64,000 nucleotides of DNA from Sepioteuthis lessoniana (lineage: Eukaryota > Mollusca > Cephalopoda > Myopsida > Loliginidae), in contig OY757917.1 of NCBI GenBank assembly GCA_963585895.1, positions 100,045,112-100,109,111 of the forward strand, given 5' to 3'. The notes beneath the pieces were generated by a model. It was not told where the DNA came from. It saw only the letters and a list, made by a program, of their open reading frames with translations, and made no database searches. Shown here one piece after another: positions 46,485-57,986 of this stretch. Positions within the stretch are counted from its first letter, which is position 1, and every line of letters starts with the position of its first letter. The translations under genes and the position numbers were made by a program.

Positions 46485-48412
46485 CACTACCAGTTAAAAG
46501 TATTTGGCCACCCTCAAAAAATTTTATTTCTCATCCTAAAAATGTTACTTTTAATGAAATAAGTTACTGAATACAAGTCTTCCACTAACTTTTATTACAA
46601 ATTAAAACACAAAAACATGCTAAACTTTTGATTCATCAAAATGACCCCATTTAGTAGCTATCACTGCTTCACAGATTCTTAGCATTCTTTCCACCAAAGA
46701 CTGGAGGTAGACTTAAGATAGTTCTGCCCAGCTTTTCTACAAGAGTTGCCAGAGGTGAGTCGTACTTATGGCCTGTTTAGCACTGACTTACTGGTCAAAC
46801 TAATCCCACACTAGTTCAATGGGATTTAAGTCTGGTGATTGCGCCAGTCAAAACATCAGTTGAAGGACATGCTGTTCCTCTTGGTTATTAATGTACCTCT
46901 GGAAGAGTTTACTAGTATGCTTTTGGTCATTATCTTGCATGAGTACAAATCCTTGACCCACAAGCTGTGTTCCAGATGGGATCTTGTAATGCTGCAGTAT
47001 GCTGTGATAGCAGGTCTAATTCAATTTGCCATTCAGCTGGTAAAAATCCCTGACTTTGCAATTGGCCAAAGCCACCCCACCATACCATAACACAGCCTTC
47101 CCCCATGCTTTACAGTTGATGTGATACAAGGGGTTGCAGCTCTTTTACCAACTCTTCACCACACATAAACACTCCTATTTCACTGAAAGATTTCAAATTT
47201 TGATTTGTCAATCCAAAGGACTTTATTCCACTGCTCTCTTCTTCAGTCTTTATGTGCCTTGGCCTACTGGAACCTTTTGATATTGTTTTACTTCCTTAAT
47301 ATTGGTTTGTTGACAGCAATTCTGCCATAGAAACCAACTTAACAGAGTCTTCTTCTTACAATAGATGTTGATACATTTTTTTTTCACCAGCCCAACTTTT
47401 GGTCTTGTTTTGTCCCATTTCCTGATGTCTCCATCATACTCTATATCAAAGAAGAAAAATGCTTTTAAATCATTTTTTTTAAAAATGTATCTGCTTATAC
47501 TAAGGTCAAAGTTACTGAGGAAGACTTGAATTCAATGTAATAAATAAAAACACTGTGGTGCTTAACTTGTTTCATTAAAAATAACACTTTTAGGATGAGA
47601 AATAAAAATTTTTGAAGGTTGTAGAGAAGAGGAAAATCTCATATTTTGTTTTGGCGCGCTATTTAATTCAACACTGAATTTCACCCAATCAGGATGACAT
47701 ATCCCATTCAGCCCGGACCTTCACTTCCGGCTAGCAAAACGGGTGAGCAGCCAAAACCATTCTCTTCGGCTTGAGACGGCGACCAGAATGGACGTGTCTC
47801 TGGTCGCCCCTGCTTAGTGATGCTTTTTAGCTAAACAAGCCACCCAGTGAGGACAACTCACTGTGGCTTTAACCCTAGCAGCAGCAACATGGACACTCAG
47901 CGAGGGAACTTTCTAATTTATGGATTCTTTGCGTCTAAAATATTTTAGACCAAGGAATCCCAGTTGAATATGAATTGGATACGTTCAGCATGCCTTCCAC
48001 AAGCACCACAAAAATTTACTATGTCGATCCGAGCGCCACTTCGCTCTCGACACACCTAGCTCTCATTTCACCTCTGGTTGACATTAATGGAGATAACACC
48101 TACTCTCCCCAATTACCAGACACACAAAACTACACGGTGACCTTGAATACTTCCCTCACACGTCCAACGACACGCTGCCATCGCAACATCCCGCTAAGCT
48201 ATCGCGTCTCCAAAACCAACAAGCCTAACCACCACGAGTCTTGCAGCACCAAGAACAAACCGCCTCAAAGCTGCAAATAAAGAACTTTCGTTGTTGTGTT
48301 ACCAAAGAATAGTTTCGTAATTCATTTCTAGTGCCTAAAATATATAGTGTTCGGGAAATTAACTAATTCCCACAAACCGCTATAAGGTGGCTAATACATT
48401 TGACTGGTTGTG
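46485..48412 (-). mobile_element. Tc1-like DNA transposon, split by an LTR in its right terminal repeat
   Basis: The left terminal inverted repeat starts CACTACCAGTTAAAAGTATT next to TA. Its complement is found in two pieces on the right: the inner part at about 47545-47619 (TTAGGATGAGAAATAAAA) and the outer part at 48389-48412 (GGCTAATACATTTGACTGG) ending at TA. An unrelated 765-bp LTR-like block separates them. Minus-strand transposase blocks are clear: WNKVLWIDKSKFEIF (first D, about 47187-47231), CVMVWWGGFGQL, MQDNDQKHTSKLFQR (second D, about 46905-46955) and LAQSPDLNPIELVWD (E, about 46802-46848). The blocks lie in different frames, the N-terminal DNA-binding half is largely missing, and the host copy without the insert would be about 1.16 kb. 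It is non-functional. Confidence 0.9.
47620..48384 (+). mobile_element. Solo LTR-like fossil inserted in the Tc1 right terminal repeat
   Basis: A 765-bp block interrupts the Tc1 terminal repeat and is flanked by the same 4 bp, AGGT (47616-47619 and 48385-48388). It starts TGTAG and ends CTATA, giving short imperfect inverted ends. An AATAAA at 48276-48281 followed by a GT-rich stretch fits an LTR polyadenylation region in plus orientation. It is much richer in CpG than its surroundings and contains several stable hairpins. No internal retroelement region accompanies it, so a solo LTR of a Gypsy-like (4-bp duplication) element is the best reading. It is younger than the Tc1 element. A short open frame inside it is not taken as a gene. 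Confidence 0.65.
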
Positions 48413-48511
48413 TATATATTTATATATTAGAAATATATATTTCAACAGGCATATCTATACTTCTGGCAATGGTTATTTTGATTAAAACATAAATAGTGAA
48501 TGTACTACCTC

Positions 48512-49168
48512 AAGTAGATTGATTGGTTGGTTGGTTGGGTTTTATGGCATATCAACCTTTGTAGGTTATTTAATGCCAAATCCATTTTTATGTAAATAAT
48601 CAGTTCATTTTCAAACAATTCAGTTCAGCATAAGCATGCAGTTTAAATGTAAGTACAGTTTAATTGTGAAAAATATTTTTATTTTAACCTATTCAGTTTA
48701 GTCAAGCAGTTCTAATTCAGCTAATTCATTTTATTATAAGTACAGGTTTTGTTTACACTCAGTTAAATGTCAAAACAATTCTATATTAAACTTATCAGTT
48801 TAGTGTAAGTACAGTTTTAATGTCAAAAAACAGTTCCATTTCAAATAATTCAGTTTAGCATAAGCATACAGTTTAAATGTAAGTACAGTTTAATTGTCAA
48901 AAACATTTCTATTTCAATCTATTCAGTTTAGTCAAACAATTCAGTTTAGCATAAGCATGCCGTTCTATTTAACCCATAAATAGGGCCCTATCAGGTGCTA
49001 CCATACCAGGTCAGAGTGGATCTGGGAGCAATGGCAATGAAGAGGTGCTCTGCATTCCCCAAAGCCCCAGCATCACTGGAACCTCACCATTAGATTGTTT
49101 AGTGTCATATCCAGTACACTCATTGGGGGGGGTCTTATTCTACAGCCCCAGCCGACTGGGCAATACCT
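48512..49168 (-). repeat. Rep-A copy 9, complete
   Basis: Tail GGTTTTATGGCATATCAACC, then a middle with many CAGTTTAGCATAAGCATACA-type units (48610-48960), core and head to CAGCCCCAGCCGACTGGGCA. Same middle type as copies 4 and 8. Confidence 0.85.
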
Positions 49169-49184
49169 CAAGTAGAAGCTGAGA

Positions 49185-49410
49185 GAGTCTTTATCGTGTA
49201 CTGACTAACATGCAAGACTGCTATAAAAGTAGTGAGTGAATTTCAACTCCATTTGCACTATCACATTTAGAATAATACTCTTGGGGAAGGTATGAACCCC
49301 CCATATCTTCTCAACTATGGTTAAATAATACCAATACTGTTCTTCCTCGAGGATGAATTTGGCATTAAATAACCTACAAAGGTTGATATGCCATTAAACA
49401 AAGCCAAATT
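49185..49410 (+). repeat. SINE-T copy, degenerate head, intact tail
   Basis: Plus-sense. The body CTCTTGGGGAAGGTATGAAC and complete tail TTTGGCATTAAATAACCTAC...TTGATATGCCATTAAAC are clear; box B (GAATTTCAACTCC) is weakened. It lies directly next to a Rep-A copy. Confidence 0.75.
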
Positions 49411-50514
49411 CTCACCTTCTTGTGGTCAACATACTTGCTTACATCACCTTTAAAATTAATTCTGTAAGTTCTTAATAGAAAAACAAAAAATAAAAACTAT
49501 TTCATCAAAGAAAATACTTAAATAGTTTAATTATCATATAACAAAATAATTAAATGAGGTTATAAATTCTGTACATACAAAATTAGTGAAATTAGAATCA
49601 GCTAGTGGCAATGTTCCCAATGACTAACCAGTATAATTTGTCTTAAGCAGCAGAGACACTAAAAAATACTAAAGAACTATGAATTCTGAGCCATCAAGAT
49701 GCATATGTTACACCTTGCAACAGGTTTGTCCACACTAAATTCCAATTATTTTCCTTTAGTTTAAAGAGAGAAGAACAGACATTGATTCAAGTTGAAGCAA
49801 ATTGTAAGTCACTTTTATATACTGATAACAAGTGAAAATATCACAAAGCCAAGCATTTGATTCAAATCTTTTTGCAAATTTGAATCATTATTTCATTCAG
49901 CTGGTCTTCTATTGTTGATTTTATACAAGGAATTTCAGATGGAATTCTTTAAGAAATCATTATGACAATGACATAGATTCTCTAACTTTATACTGTGTAG
50001 TCATGGTTCAATGTTAAGTTGTATGAAACATTATAAAAATCTCACAAAGAAGAAACAAATAAGACATATATAGTTAGGTAACAAAAATATATGTTATTAC
50101 AATTAATAGACAGATAGCATATTAAAGAGGATTTACATTGTTTACAGTAAACACAATGCATTGAAAATATGCAAGATTAAGACACATTTACCAATTATAA
50201 AGTATTGGCCTGAAGACATTTTTTTTAACTCCTGAATATACAAGGAAGCTATAAACTGCCATGACTATCTAAAAAGTGGGCAAGAATTGTCCTTTGTGTT
50301 CATCATATTGTTTAGTAATTGTACCTTTCTCTTGGCAGAGCCTTCCATTATTTTTACTGAATTCTTTTAAATTATTCCAATCATTGACTGAATGTAGCCT
50401 TATACTTTACAAATGACCAATGGTATTTTGCTTCTTTCAAACCATTTTATTATTTCCATATTATTTTTAAGCATTTTCCTTTTTCTTTAATGTACTAAAA
50501 ACAGTTATACTGAT

Positions 50515-50645
50515 TGTTTGTTTGGATTTTATGTCATATCAATCTTTGTAGCTTATTCAATGCCAAATCCATTTTTATACAAAAAACAGTTCTATTTCAA
50601 ACAATTCAGTTTAGCGTAAGAACACAGTTTAATTTTTCAAAAACA
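50515..50645 (-). repeat. Rep-A fragment 10 (tail and one middle unit)
   Basis: Only the tail (GGATTTTATGTCATATCAAT) and one CAGTTTAGCGTAAGAACACA unit remain. A mariner fragment follows at once. Confidence 0.7.
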
Positions 50646-50649
50646 AATT

Positions 50650-50910
50650 TATCACCCTATCTATGACTTACTTAAACTTATTTCCTTCAAAATAATTCCC
50701 CCCACTCTTAATACACTGTTCATAGCTTTTTTTCCTGTAGTGGAAGTTTTTTGGAAGGACGGAGTGCTGATTATGTAGCACATTTTCTATTATCTATTCT
50801 CTTGTCTCAAATCAATGACCATTTACAGAACTTATTTTAGCTTTAAAAATCCAAAAATTCTGCCAAATCCAGAGAAGCAAGCAACCAAACAGTCCCTGAC
50901 AATGGAAAAG
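50650..50910 (-). mobile_element. Mariner C-terminal fragment
   Basis: Minus-strand translation gives KKSYEQCIKSGGNYFEGNKF, the typical mariner C-terminus (W.KCI...G.YFEG..). It is preceded by a degenerate stretch resembling the PDLAP-DFFLF-LK region. Only the 3' end is present, with stops upstream. It directly follows a Rep-A fragment. Confidence 0.65.
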
Positions 50911-51559
50911 TTATATTTTTGTTCATTTGTCAGCAGACATGAAACAAATTTTGCCAGATTATGATCTATCCTCAAGAGTTTCTTTTAAATCATGTAGCAC
51001 AAACTTTTATATAACTTCAGAATCTTCACAGTCAGATGATGATTTTCAGAGATTACAATTGGATATTACAACTTATATTCTTTATAACACTTCCAGCATT
51101 ATAGTAAAATCTTCAAAATTATCGGACACTTATTAGAAGTCAAAAACATGACAAATATTTTTTTAAAAAAGCCTTTATATTTTATATATGACAGAAGAAG
51201 GCATTTTAACTTCCTTCTACAACTACTACTACCATCAAAATAAATGTTTTCCAATTGTCATAACTGACAATGAATAAAGCAATCATTAACACTAAGGAAT
51301 AATTAAACAGGGAATGGATTTCTCAGGTTTACCTTTTTTCTCTCCCTTTTTCATATTAATTGCCTATGGTACACATAAAATGACTTGTAATCAAGATTTT
51401 AAATGATTAGAAATAGCACAGGCCATTGACAACATGAATTTTATTGGCTACATCTTTTACCAAATTGCAGTTTAGCTTTCCCTAACTATATTCATGAATG
51501 TAATTATTACTTGCAACAATGTTTCAAAGTCCATACCTTTCCAAAAAGGAATGGAGCTA

Positions 51560-51640
51560 AAAGATCAAGTGGTTAGTGGTTACACTTGAGACTAATTCCA
51601 AAAGCTGACTCCTGACTTCAAGATTCCTGCACTGTTCTTT
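51560..51640 (+). repeat. tRNA-like SINE head, other family
   Basis: AAGTGGTTAGTGGTTACACT resembles box A and, about 40 nt later, GACTTCAAGATTCCTGC resembles box B. The downstream body does not match SINE-T or Rep-B. Confidence 0.4.
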
Positions 51641-51734
51641 TTTCATAGAAAATATATATATTATAAAGATTCAGTTTTTGTATGTATGTTAATACAGCAG
51701 AGCAAAAATGGCACATAATAGCAAAATTATTGTT

Positions 51735-51890
51735 TGTACAATAGCTTTAAAATGCTTATAGTTAGAGTATAAAGCAATTTTTAATCCAGTTTCCAATCTA
51801 ATTTGATTTGTGAGAGGTTTGTGTTTGTACTTGCCTGATAATTATGATTAAATGCTAATTATAGTGTACTTTGTGGAGGTTAGTAGGCAT
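51735..51890. repeat. Rep-C, second copy
   Basis: Diverged copy of the repeat at 62610-62765 (TATAAAGCAATTTTTAATCC, later TTAAATGCTAATTATAG). Confidence 0.4.
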
Positions 51891-51951
51891 GTGAGTGGCC
51901 TCATATTACTAACATTTTTATAACTTAAATTAATATTGATATTTTATGAAG

Positions 51952-51954
<3 letters not shown>

Positions 51955-52026
<72 letters not shown>
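51955..52026. repeat. (TG)36 microsatellite
   Basis: Seventy-two bases of perfect TG repeat, the longest pure dinucleotide run in the window. Confidence 0.97.
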
Positions 52027-52027
<1 letters not shown>

Positions 52028-52436
52028 CTCTAATCCTGGGAAAAGCTAGTTAAGGTCAGATTTTCTCTTCTTATAGTAATTTCCCTGAAAGGCAAAGCTT
52101 AATTTGTTAGTGCTCTAGTGTAGCATTAATTCAAATGTCAGGTAATCAAGTTCTATGAGAATATATAATATTCTAAAATAAAGTTCTGTTGAGAGAAATG
52201 GCAAAACAGTGTGTTGACTGTGGAAAAAATATCCAATGCTACTCTCCAGGTTTAGTGTGCAAACATGACCTGATTTTTTAGCAAACTCAAGGGTGAGTGA
52301 ACCTATAGCTGGTCAAAAAAAAAACACTACTAAGTCATGGTATGGGCTCTGTATTATGTCCACTGGTATTTGAGTCACAAGACTCAGTCTGTAAGTAATT
52401 TTTGGCAGACTCTATTTGGATTTAGTCATATATAAG

Positions 52437-52655
52437 TTTGGTTTCTTTTTTTGATGGCATATCAACCTTAGTGGATTATTTAAAATCAATCTTTGTAGAA
52501 GAATAGTAATGGTAGTATTTAAACCATTACTGGAGGATATGGAGATTCATACCTATCCCAATTATTCTGAAAGTAAACATAATAACATGACTGGAGTTGT
52601 AACTTGTTTACTATGATGTCACAGTCCAGAACTTGAACTGTTATGTTATGGAGAC
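52437..52655 (-). repeat. SINE-T copy, full length
   Basis: Minus-sense, from the tail (GATGGCATATCAACCTTAGT) through GAAGAATAGTAATGGTAGTA and GATTCATACCTATCCC to the tRNA-like end GTTATGTTATGGAGACTCC. Moderately diverged. Confidence 0.7.
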
Positions 52656-52659
52656 TCCT

Positions 52660-52941
52660 ACCTCATATACAAGGTTTGATACATTTGCATTATTCTTGGA
52701 TTAGAGCTGGCACACTTGATGCTGCTACAATTTCCTCTCATTTATTTGCATTTAATTATGAGATCAAACCAAACAGAGAATACTAAAATTAAGTACACTT
52801 ACACAAAATACTTATGATCACTATAGCAAGTATATTTATACAAAAAAAAGGAAAAACAGACACAAATGTCCACCATTTTCTGGGTATAGCACAGAACATA
52901 TCATATGACTGAACATGTTTTCCTGCTAATTAAGATTCACC

Positions 52942-52978
<37 letters not shown>

Positions 52979-54230
52979 CCTTTCATTTGATTGAGTGACT
53001 ATCTATATGGTCAAGATGTATCTAAATTCTAACTCCTTACACTGTTGCATGGATTGTCTTCTGAGATGGTAAATAATTTCTCAACACAAAGTTAGTCACT
53101 GACACATCTGCAAACCTACCACTGACTCTAAGTCATAAAAACAAAACCATGATTTGTACCTTACTAGTCTTGTTATAGTTTTATTCACTTTTCCATATAT
53201 TTCTCTAAACTGATAATTCCTTCTACCAAAAGCAAACACATATCTTCACAAACTATACTCAATGTATAAACCCAAGAAAATATAAAATCTTGTTATGTTT
53301 TATAAAATATTTGTTTATAATTCATACAATCTTGTTTATCTTTATGGAGTTCACTTGTTTCAGTTTGTTAATTTAAACAGACCTCTAACCTGGAGATTCA
53401 TTCTGTTGGCAACAATCTTAAACAAACCCATTAGAGTAAACTGGGAAAACAGAAAAGGCTGTTACCAAGTTTCTCTCTCAGACATAACTTAAGCACTACC
53501 CTAAATTACACTGTTTATTTAAACTAATTTTAAAGCTTGTAAATGTGTCATCAAGTGATTCCTAAAATTATAATGTAAATATTATATGTAGGATATAACT
53601 AAACATGCCCCCAAAGGCGGATTTTAAGCAAGTGATTGATAATTAAGACAAACACCAAGGATTTTGGCAGAACCACCAGTGAGTGGGTTAAGAAGAATCT
53701 TGATATCTTTCTTTAATGAACATTCAGTCACGTTTCAATGGCAAACTGAATTACAGTTAAGTAACAGGCTGAATGACAAAAAAACACTCCTCTGTCCTCC
53801 TTCTTCTATTCTTCCTCCTCCACTTGTTCTATTTCAGAACTTTTTTTTCTAAGCAGGATATTCTATTTTGGTATCTCAGTCTAGCTTTCCTGATTGTTAG
53901 TCTTGATACACTGACATAAATTCTTGGCCTACACAGACTGGAATAGCAACTGTTAATCAACAATTGCAAATGCTTTCCCTTCTGAAACACTCACAAGTTC
54001 CATTGTTGCTACACTGTGACTGACATATTTACAGAGCAGGCAACAAAATTGGATACAAAGAGAGAATAGTGAATAGCTTACAAGAAGCTGGAAGGTCAAA
54101 GAAACAGGAAGTCAACGGATGGGTGACCAGATAGTTAAATGGAAGGAAAAAACTAAATAGTGAGAGGTTAATCAGACAGCTGTAGAAATAGATGAAAAAA
54201 AGTATTGATTTTAGAAAGAATATAAAGAAA
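52660..54230. other. AT-rich non-coding stretch
   Basis: Apart from the CA run at 52943, nothing recognised. Confidence 0.5.
52943..52975. repeat. (CA)n microsatellite
   Basis: Perfect CA run about 1 kb from the TG tract. Confidence 0.95.
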
Positions 54231-54235
54231 AAGAC

Positions 54236-54950
54236 TTGGTTTGGTTCATTTAATGGCATACCAATCTCTTATGGGTTATTTGAGGCCAAAATTTAATTCA
54301 TTAATAAATGTTTTAATATGATCAGAAGTAGATTTTCAACTTTCCATTGCAAACATTTTTTTTATTGTACTTTTTTTATTGGTCTGTAATAATCATTTGT
54401 TTGGACACAGTTATATAGTATCAAATATTCCTATCAAATACAAATAATCTGCACACAGTTATAAGGTTTTAAGTGCTCCTATCTATCTACATACATGTAT
54501 TTGGTTTTAAGTAACTATTTCAATGTAATAATAAGCATAATTTGTTTGGACACAGTTATATGGTATCAAGTATTCCTATCTAATACAAATAATTTGTACA
54601 TAGTTGTATGATTTAAAGTGCTCCTATTTATCTATACACATGTATATGGTTTTAAGTAACTATTTCTTTTTAATAACAACCGTCATTTGTTTGGACATAG
54701 TTATAGTTTCATATATTCCTATGTGATAATTTCCAAACAGAATTATTTAGTCTATACATGGCACTCTAATAAATACTACCACTCTGGCTCAGAATTGATC
54801 TGCAAGTAATGGCAATGAAGGAGTTATCCACACACCTCAGAGCTTCATCACATAATACATTTTAGCATCATACCCAGAACACTCCTTTTGAGGGGGACTT
54901 ACTTCTCTGCAGAGGATGAAGTTGGCATATTCTTAGTTTCACCAACAAGG
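54236..54950 (-). repeat. Rep-A copy 11, long
   Basis: Tail TTCATTTAATGGCATACCAA, then a middle in which a larger block (AATTTGTTTGGACACAGTTA plus TTTTAAGTAACTATTTC) repeats two to three times, then core and head to CTGCAGAGGATGAAGTTGGC. Confidence 0.75.
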
Positions 54951-55564
54951 TGGTAAAAAAGAAGAAAGGAAAAGATTATGGATAAGTCTTTTGTATTAAA
55001 AATTAATAGGTAGAAACTTGTCAAGCTGCATCACAAACTAGAACAGGGACCTTAAAGCAAACCTTATGTAGACTATCTTGGACATTTAATTAAAAATTAA
55101 TTTTTCTGTTCAATTTTTCTTAGCATTAGACTTTTTATTCTAGTTCACATACTCCCAGACATTTCTGATTAATAAAAGGCTTCCTGGCAGCTTTCTTGCA
55201 GTTTAGCACTATAAGTGATGAAAATTGTAGTTCTCCTATCCACCTTACTTTTGGCCCACATAATGTTTCTTCTGATTTAAGAGTTTGAAACCTCTGAACT
55301 AGATAAATGAATAGGTTGATGACAACTGTTTGAATGTTTACCCATACAGATGGGGGAATAATTGGTAGAGCAATAAGAATGTTTAATAAACTGAATGAAG
55401 AAAAGACACCATGACTGAATGGCTGGAAGGATAATCTTGGTAAATAGATAATTAACTTTATATCTGGTTAGTGGAAAAAACGGAGAGAATTTGTTGATTA
55501 TTAGATAGTTATATTTAGGAAGGGAATGGATTTTTTGTAAAAAGACATAAATATTGAAAAGAGT

Positions 55565-56200
55565 TGGTTTTACAGCAAGTCAAACATTGCTGGGTTATTT
55601 CATGCCAAAATCAGATTGTTTTTGTTATTGGGGGGGGTCAAATTACTTTATGCTTTCAGATGACTAATAATAATAATTTTTAAAAAATTATACTTTAAAG
55701 TAACTACTCTTAATACAAAGAATTTGCACAGGGTTGTATGGCTTCAAGTATTCCTAGCTAATACAAATGATTTGCATTCAATTATATGGTTTCATGTATT
55801 CATATCTAATACTAATTATTTTCAAACATATATTTGACCTATAGATTGGACTCTAACAGGTACTACCACTCCTGGTAATAATAGACCTAAGAGTAATGGC
55901 AAAGAAAGAATGACTGCATACTCTCCAGACCTTGTAAACTAGTGGCCAACATATTGGACCGGGATATTATAGGAAACAAGTTCAAATTCCAGTTGCATTC
56001 CCTTTCAGGCTGATACCCTTGAGAAAGGTATGAACCCCCTTATCCCACCCATGGGATAAATAGTACTACTACTGTTCTTCTACATGGATGACTTTGGCCT
56101 TCATCTATAAAGATTGATAAGCCATTAAACAAAGAAATGAAACCAGAGTTTCAGAACTGTAGCTTCACTACTGGATTGCAGTTTAGCATTTATACCCAAG
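55565..56200 (-). repeat. Rep-A copy 12, split by SINE-T
   Basis: Diverged tail (GCTGGGTTATTTCATGCC) and short middle, core to CATACTCTCCAGA, SINE-T at 55930-56142, then the continuation AGTTTCAGAACTGTAGCTTC. Confidence 0.75.
55930..56142 (+). repeat. SINE-T inserted in a Rep-A copy
   Basis: Plus-sense SINE-T with GATACCCTTGAGAAAGGTAT and the tail ending GATAAGCCATTAAACAAAG. Rep-A sequence continues on both sides, and CCAGA flanks it (55925-55929 and 56143-56147) as a probable target duplication. Confidence 0.75.
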
Positions 56201-56904
56201 ACAATTTTATGAATGCATGGAAGAAAAAGATGTGTAAGTATAATCCAATCACTGAGAAAATGAATATGTTTGAAGAATGTAAGGATGACAAATAAATTCA
56301 ATGAATTCTCTTATGAGCAAGAGTAAAAGTTTACCTGGAAAATGGATATCTCTCTGGAAAGATTTATGAAATGTCTGAATAAACACAAGAAAAAGAGATA
56401 AATAGCTTGAATGAAAGATAGGATTTAAAAAAAAATATATACATAAGATTGTCTGGTCATCTGGTTGCCTTAAAGCTTTGGTCATCAAACTTTGAACTCA
56501 TTTGGGCCAGGCTGTGATACTAAAAGTTCAATGTCTAAGCAATAAAGGACATTAAAATTTAGCATTCAGTCATAAATATATGTTGGATTTTACTATTCAA
56601 CTACAAAGATATACTTTATTTCAACATTCTATATACATCCACTCACTGATGATGAAAAACTTACAAAGTTAGTATGAAAATTAATTTTATTGCCAATCAT
56701 TATGCCTTTAGAAAAAAGAAAGTTTAGAAAAAATTCTTAAACAAAAATTATTTGTGTCTGTTATACTGAACCAGAGATATTAGTGTTTGAAAAGTTCTTT
56801 GTATAGTATAATGTAGAGTGTATTAGTAGTAGGAGAAGAAGGAGTTTGTCAATTAGAAGATTTTATGAAGAAGAACTTGTCATCTAGCAGATTTTGCTAA
56901 GAAG

Positions 56905-57225
56905 AAGAAAAAAAACTTGTGGATTCTGAAGTTCAAGCAGATCACAGTAAAAGAAAACAAAAAGACAGACAAATACGTGGATCTTGCCAGAAAGTTGAAA
57001 AAATATATGGAACAAGGTGATGGTGATACCAATTCTGGTGAACAGGTTAGAAAGGAGACTGGAGGAATTGGTAATCAGAGAAAGAATCAAGACCAGATAA
57101 CAGCATTATAAAGATCAACTAGAATACTCAGAAGATTCCTGGAGACTTGCTGTCATTCAAATTTCAGTAAGGGACCACCAGTTGAAATTGGTATGGAAAA
57201 CTTGCAAGCAGTGGAATAATAATTT
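56905..57225 (+). mobile_element. RLE-type LINE 3' end, 5'-truncated, frameshifted
   Basis: The plus frame reads KENKKTDKYVDLARKLKK, the conserved helix after the endonuclease domain. It then loses the GALGT block by frame change and resumes as STRILRRFLET before the shared 3' UTR (ACTTGCTGTCATTCAAATTT). Third copy of this LINE family in the window. Confidence 0.65.
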
Positions 57226-57490
57226 TCATGAGAAAATTTTTTGAAGAAAAATATCCATATTTTAAAAATCTACCAAAAACCTGCTAATTATCTGATTTTA
57301 AAAAAATCTTGGTAGTTTTTCATTTAATGTGATTTTATTCATGAAAAAGATATTTTGTAAATAAAAAAATAATTTGCTAATGTAACTCAAACTCTCTAGC
57401 AATCAGGATTTTTGGTGTTTAAAAATGTAAAATTCAAGGAATCATCTATATAATTCCAGTGTAAATATTTTATTATATCTGCATCATCAC

Positions 57491-57673
57491 TCAGTGTTGC
57501 TCATGGTTTTCAATGTAATGAAACCTGTGCTTCTTGCTTGAAACTTTGATAAGAACACAGTCACCAAGTGCAAGTTCTCCAGTTTCACCCAACTTTTTTG
57601 ATAGTGGTAAGTCTTCTCTAATCTCTTTTTCTAGTTTATTAATGCAAATAGATTCTATATCACTAAAACTCAT
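57491..57673 (-). CDS. 60-codon protein-like ORF, unassigned; possibly a transposon-derived domain
   Basis: This short minus-strand frame has ordinary protein composition, unlike the low-complexity frames common in this window. It runs from MSFSDIESICINKLEKEI through a basic and acidic helix-like part to GDCVLIKVSSKKHRFHYI, then stops after ENHEQH. The 'GD-VLIK-...-HYI' pattern is reminiscent of the small beta-barrel tails found at the C-termini of some transposon-encoded proteins. That resemblance is from memory and weak. No splice sites flank it clearly and no neighbouring exon was found. It could be the remnant of a mobile element's 3' coding end or a chance frame. Confidence 0.3.
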   Translation of the reverse strand: MSFSDIESICINKLEKEIREDLPLSKKLGETGELALGDCVLIKVSSKKHRFHYIENHEQH

Positions 57674-57887
57674 TGAGGTAATTTGATTTTTACTAAGTGT
57701 TCATTGTTTATTCAAAGAAAACATGTTAATGATGTTGATTATCACCAACTAATGGGAAATGAAATTTTAAAATTACTTGTTAGCAATACTCACACGCATA
57801 CATAGATATATACATAGGACAACTGAAACACCTCCACCACCATCACCATAAAACTATGGAGAATGGATAATTGTCTCCTGTTTGGAC

Positions 57888-57945
57888 TCAATTAGGCTGT
57901 GTTTTATGGCATATTAACCCTTGTGGGTAATTTATGGCCAAATCA

Positions 57946-57986
<41 letters not shown>

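Noticed and set aside
46839-47090. 83-codon plus-strand frame
   Set aside because: It is antisense to the Tc1 transposase blocks on the minus strand.
47975-48280. 101-codon frame (MDTFSMPSTSTTKIYYVD...) ending near AATAAA
   Set aside because: It lies wholly within the block whose ends and AGGT duplications mark it as a solo LTR. Without family evidence it is not treated as a gene.
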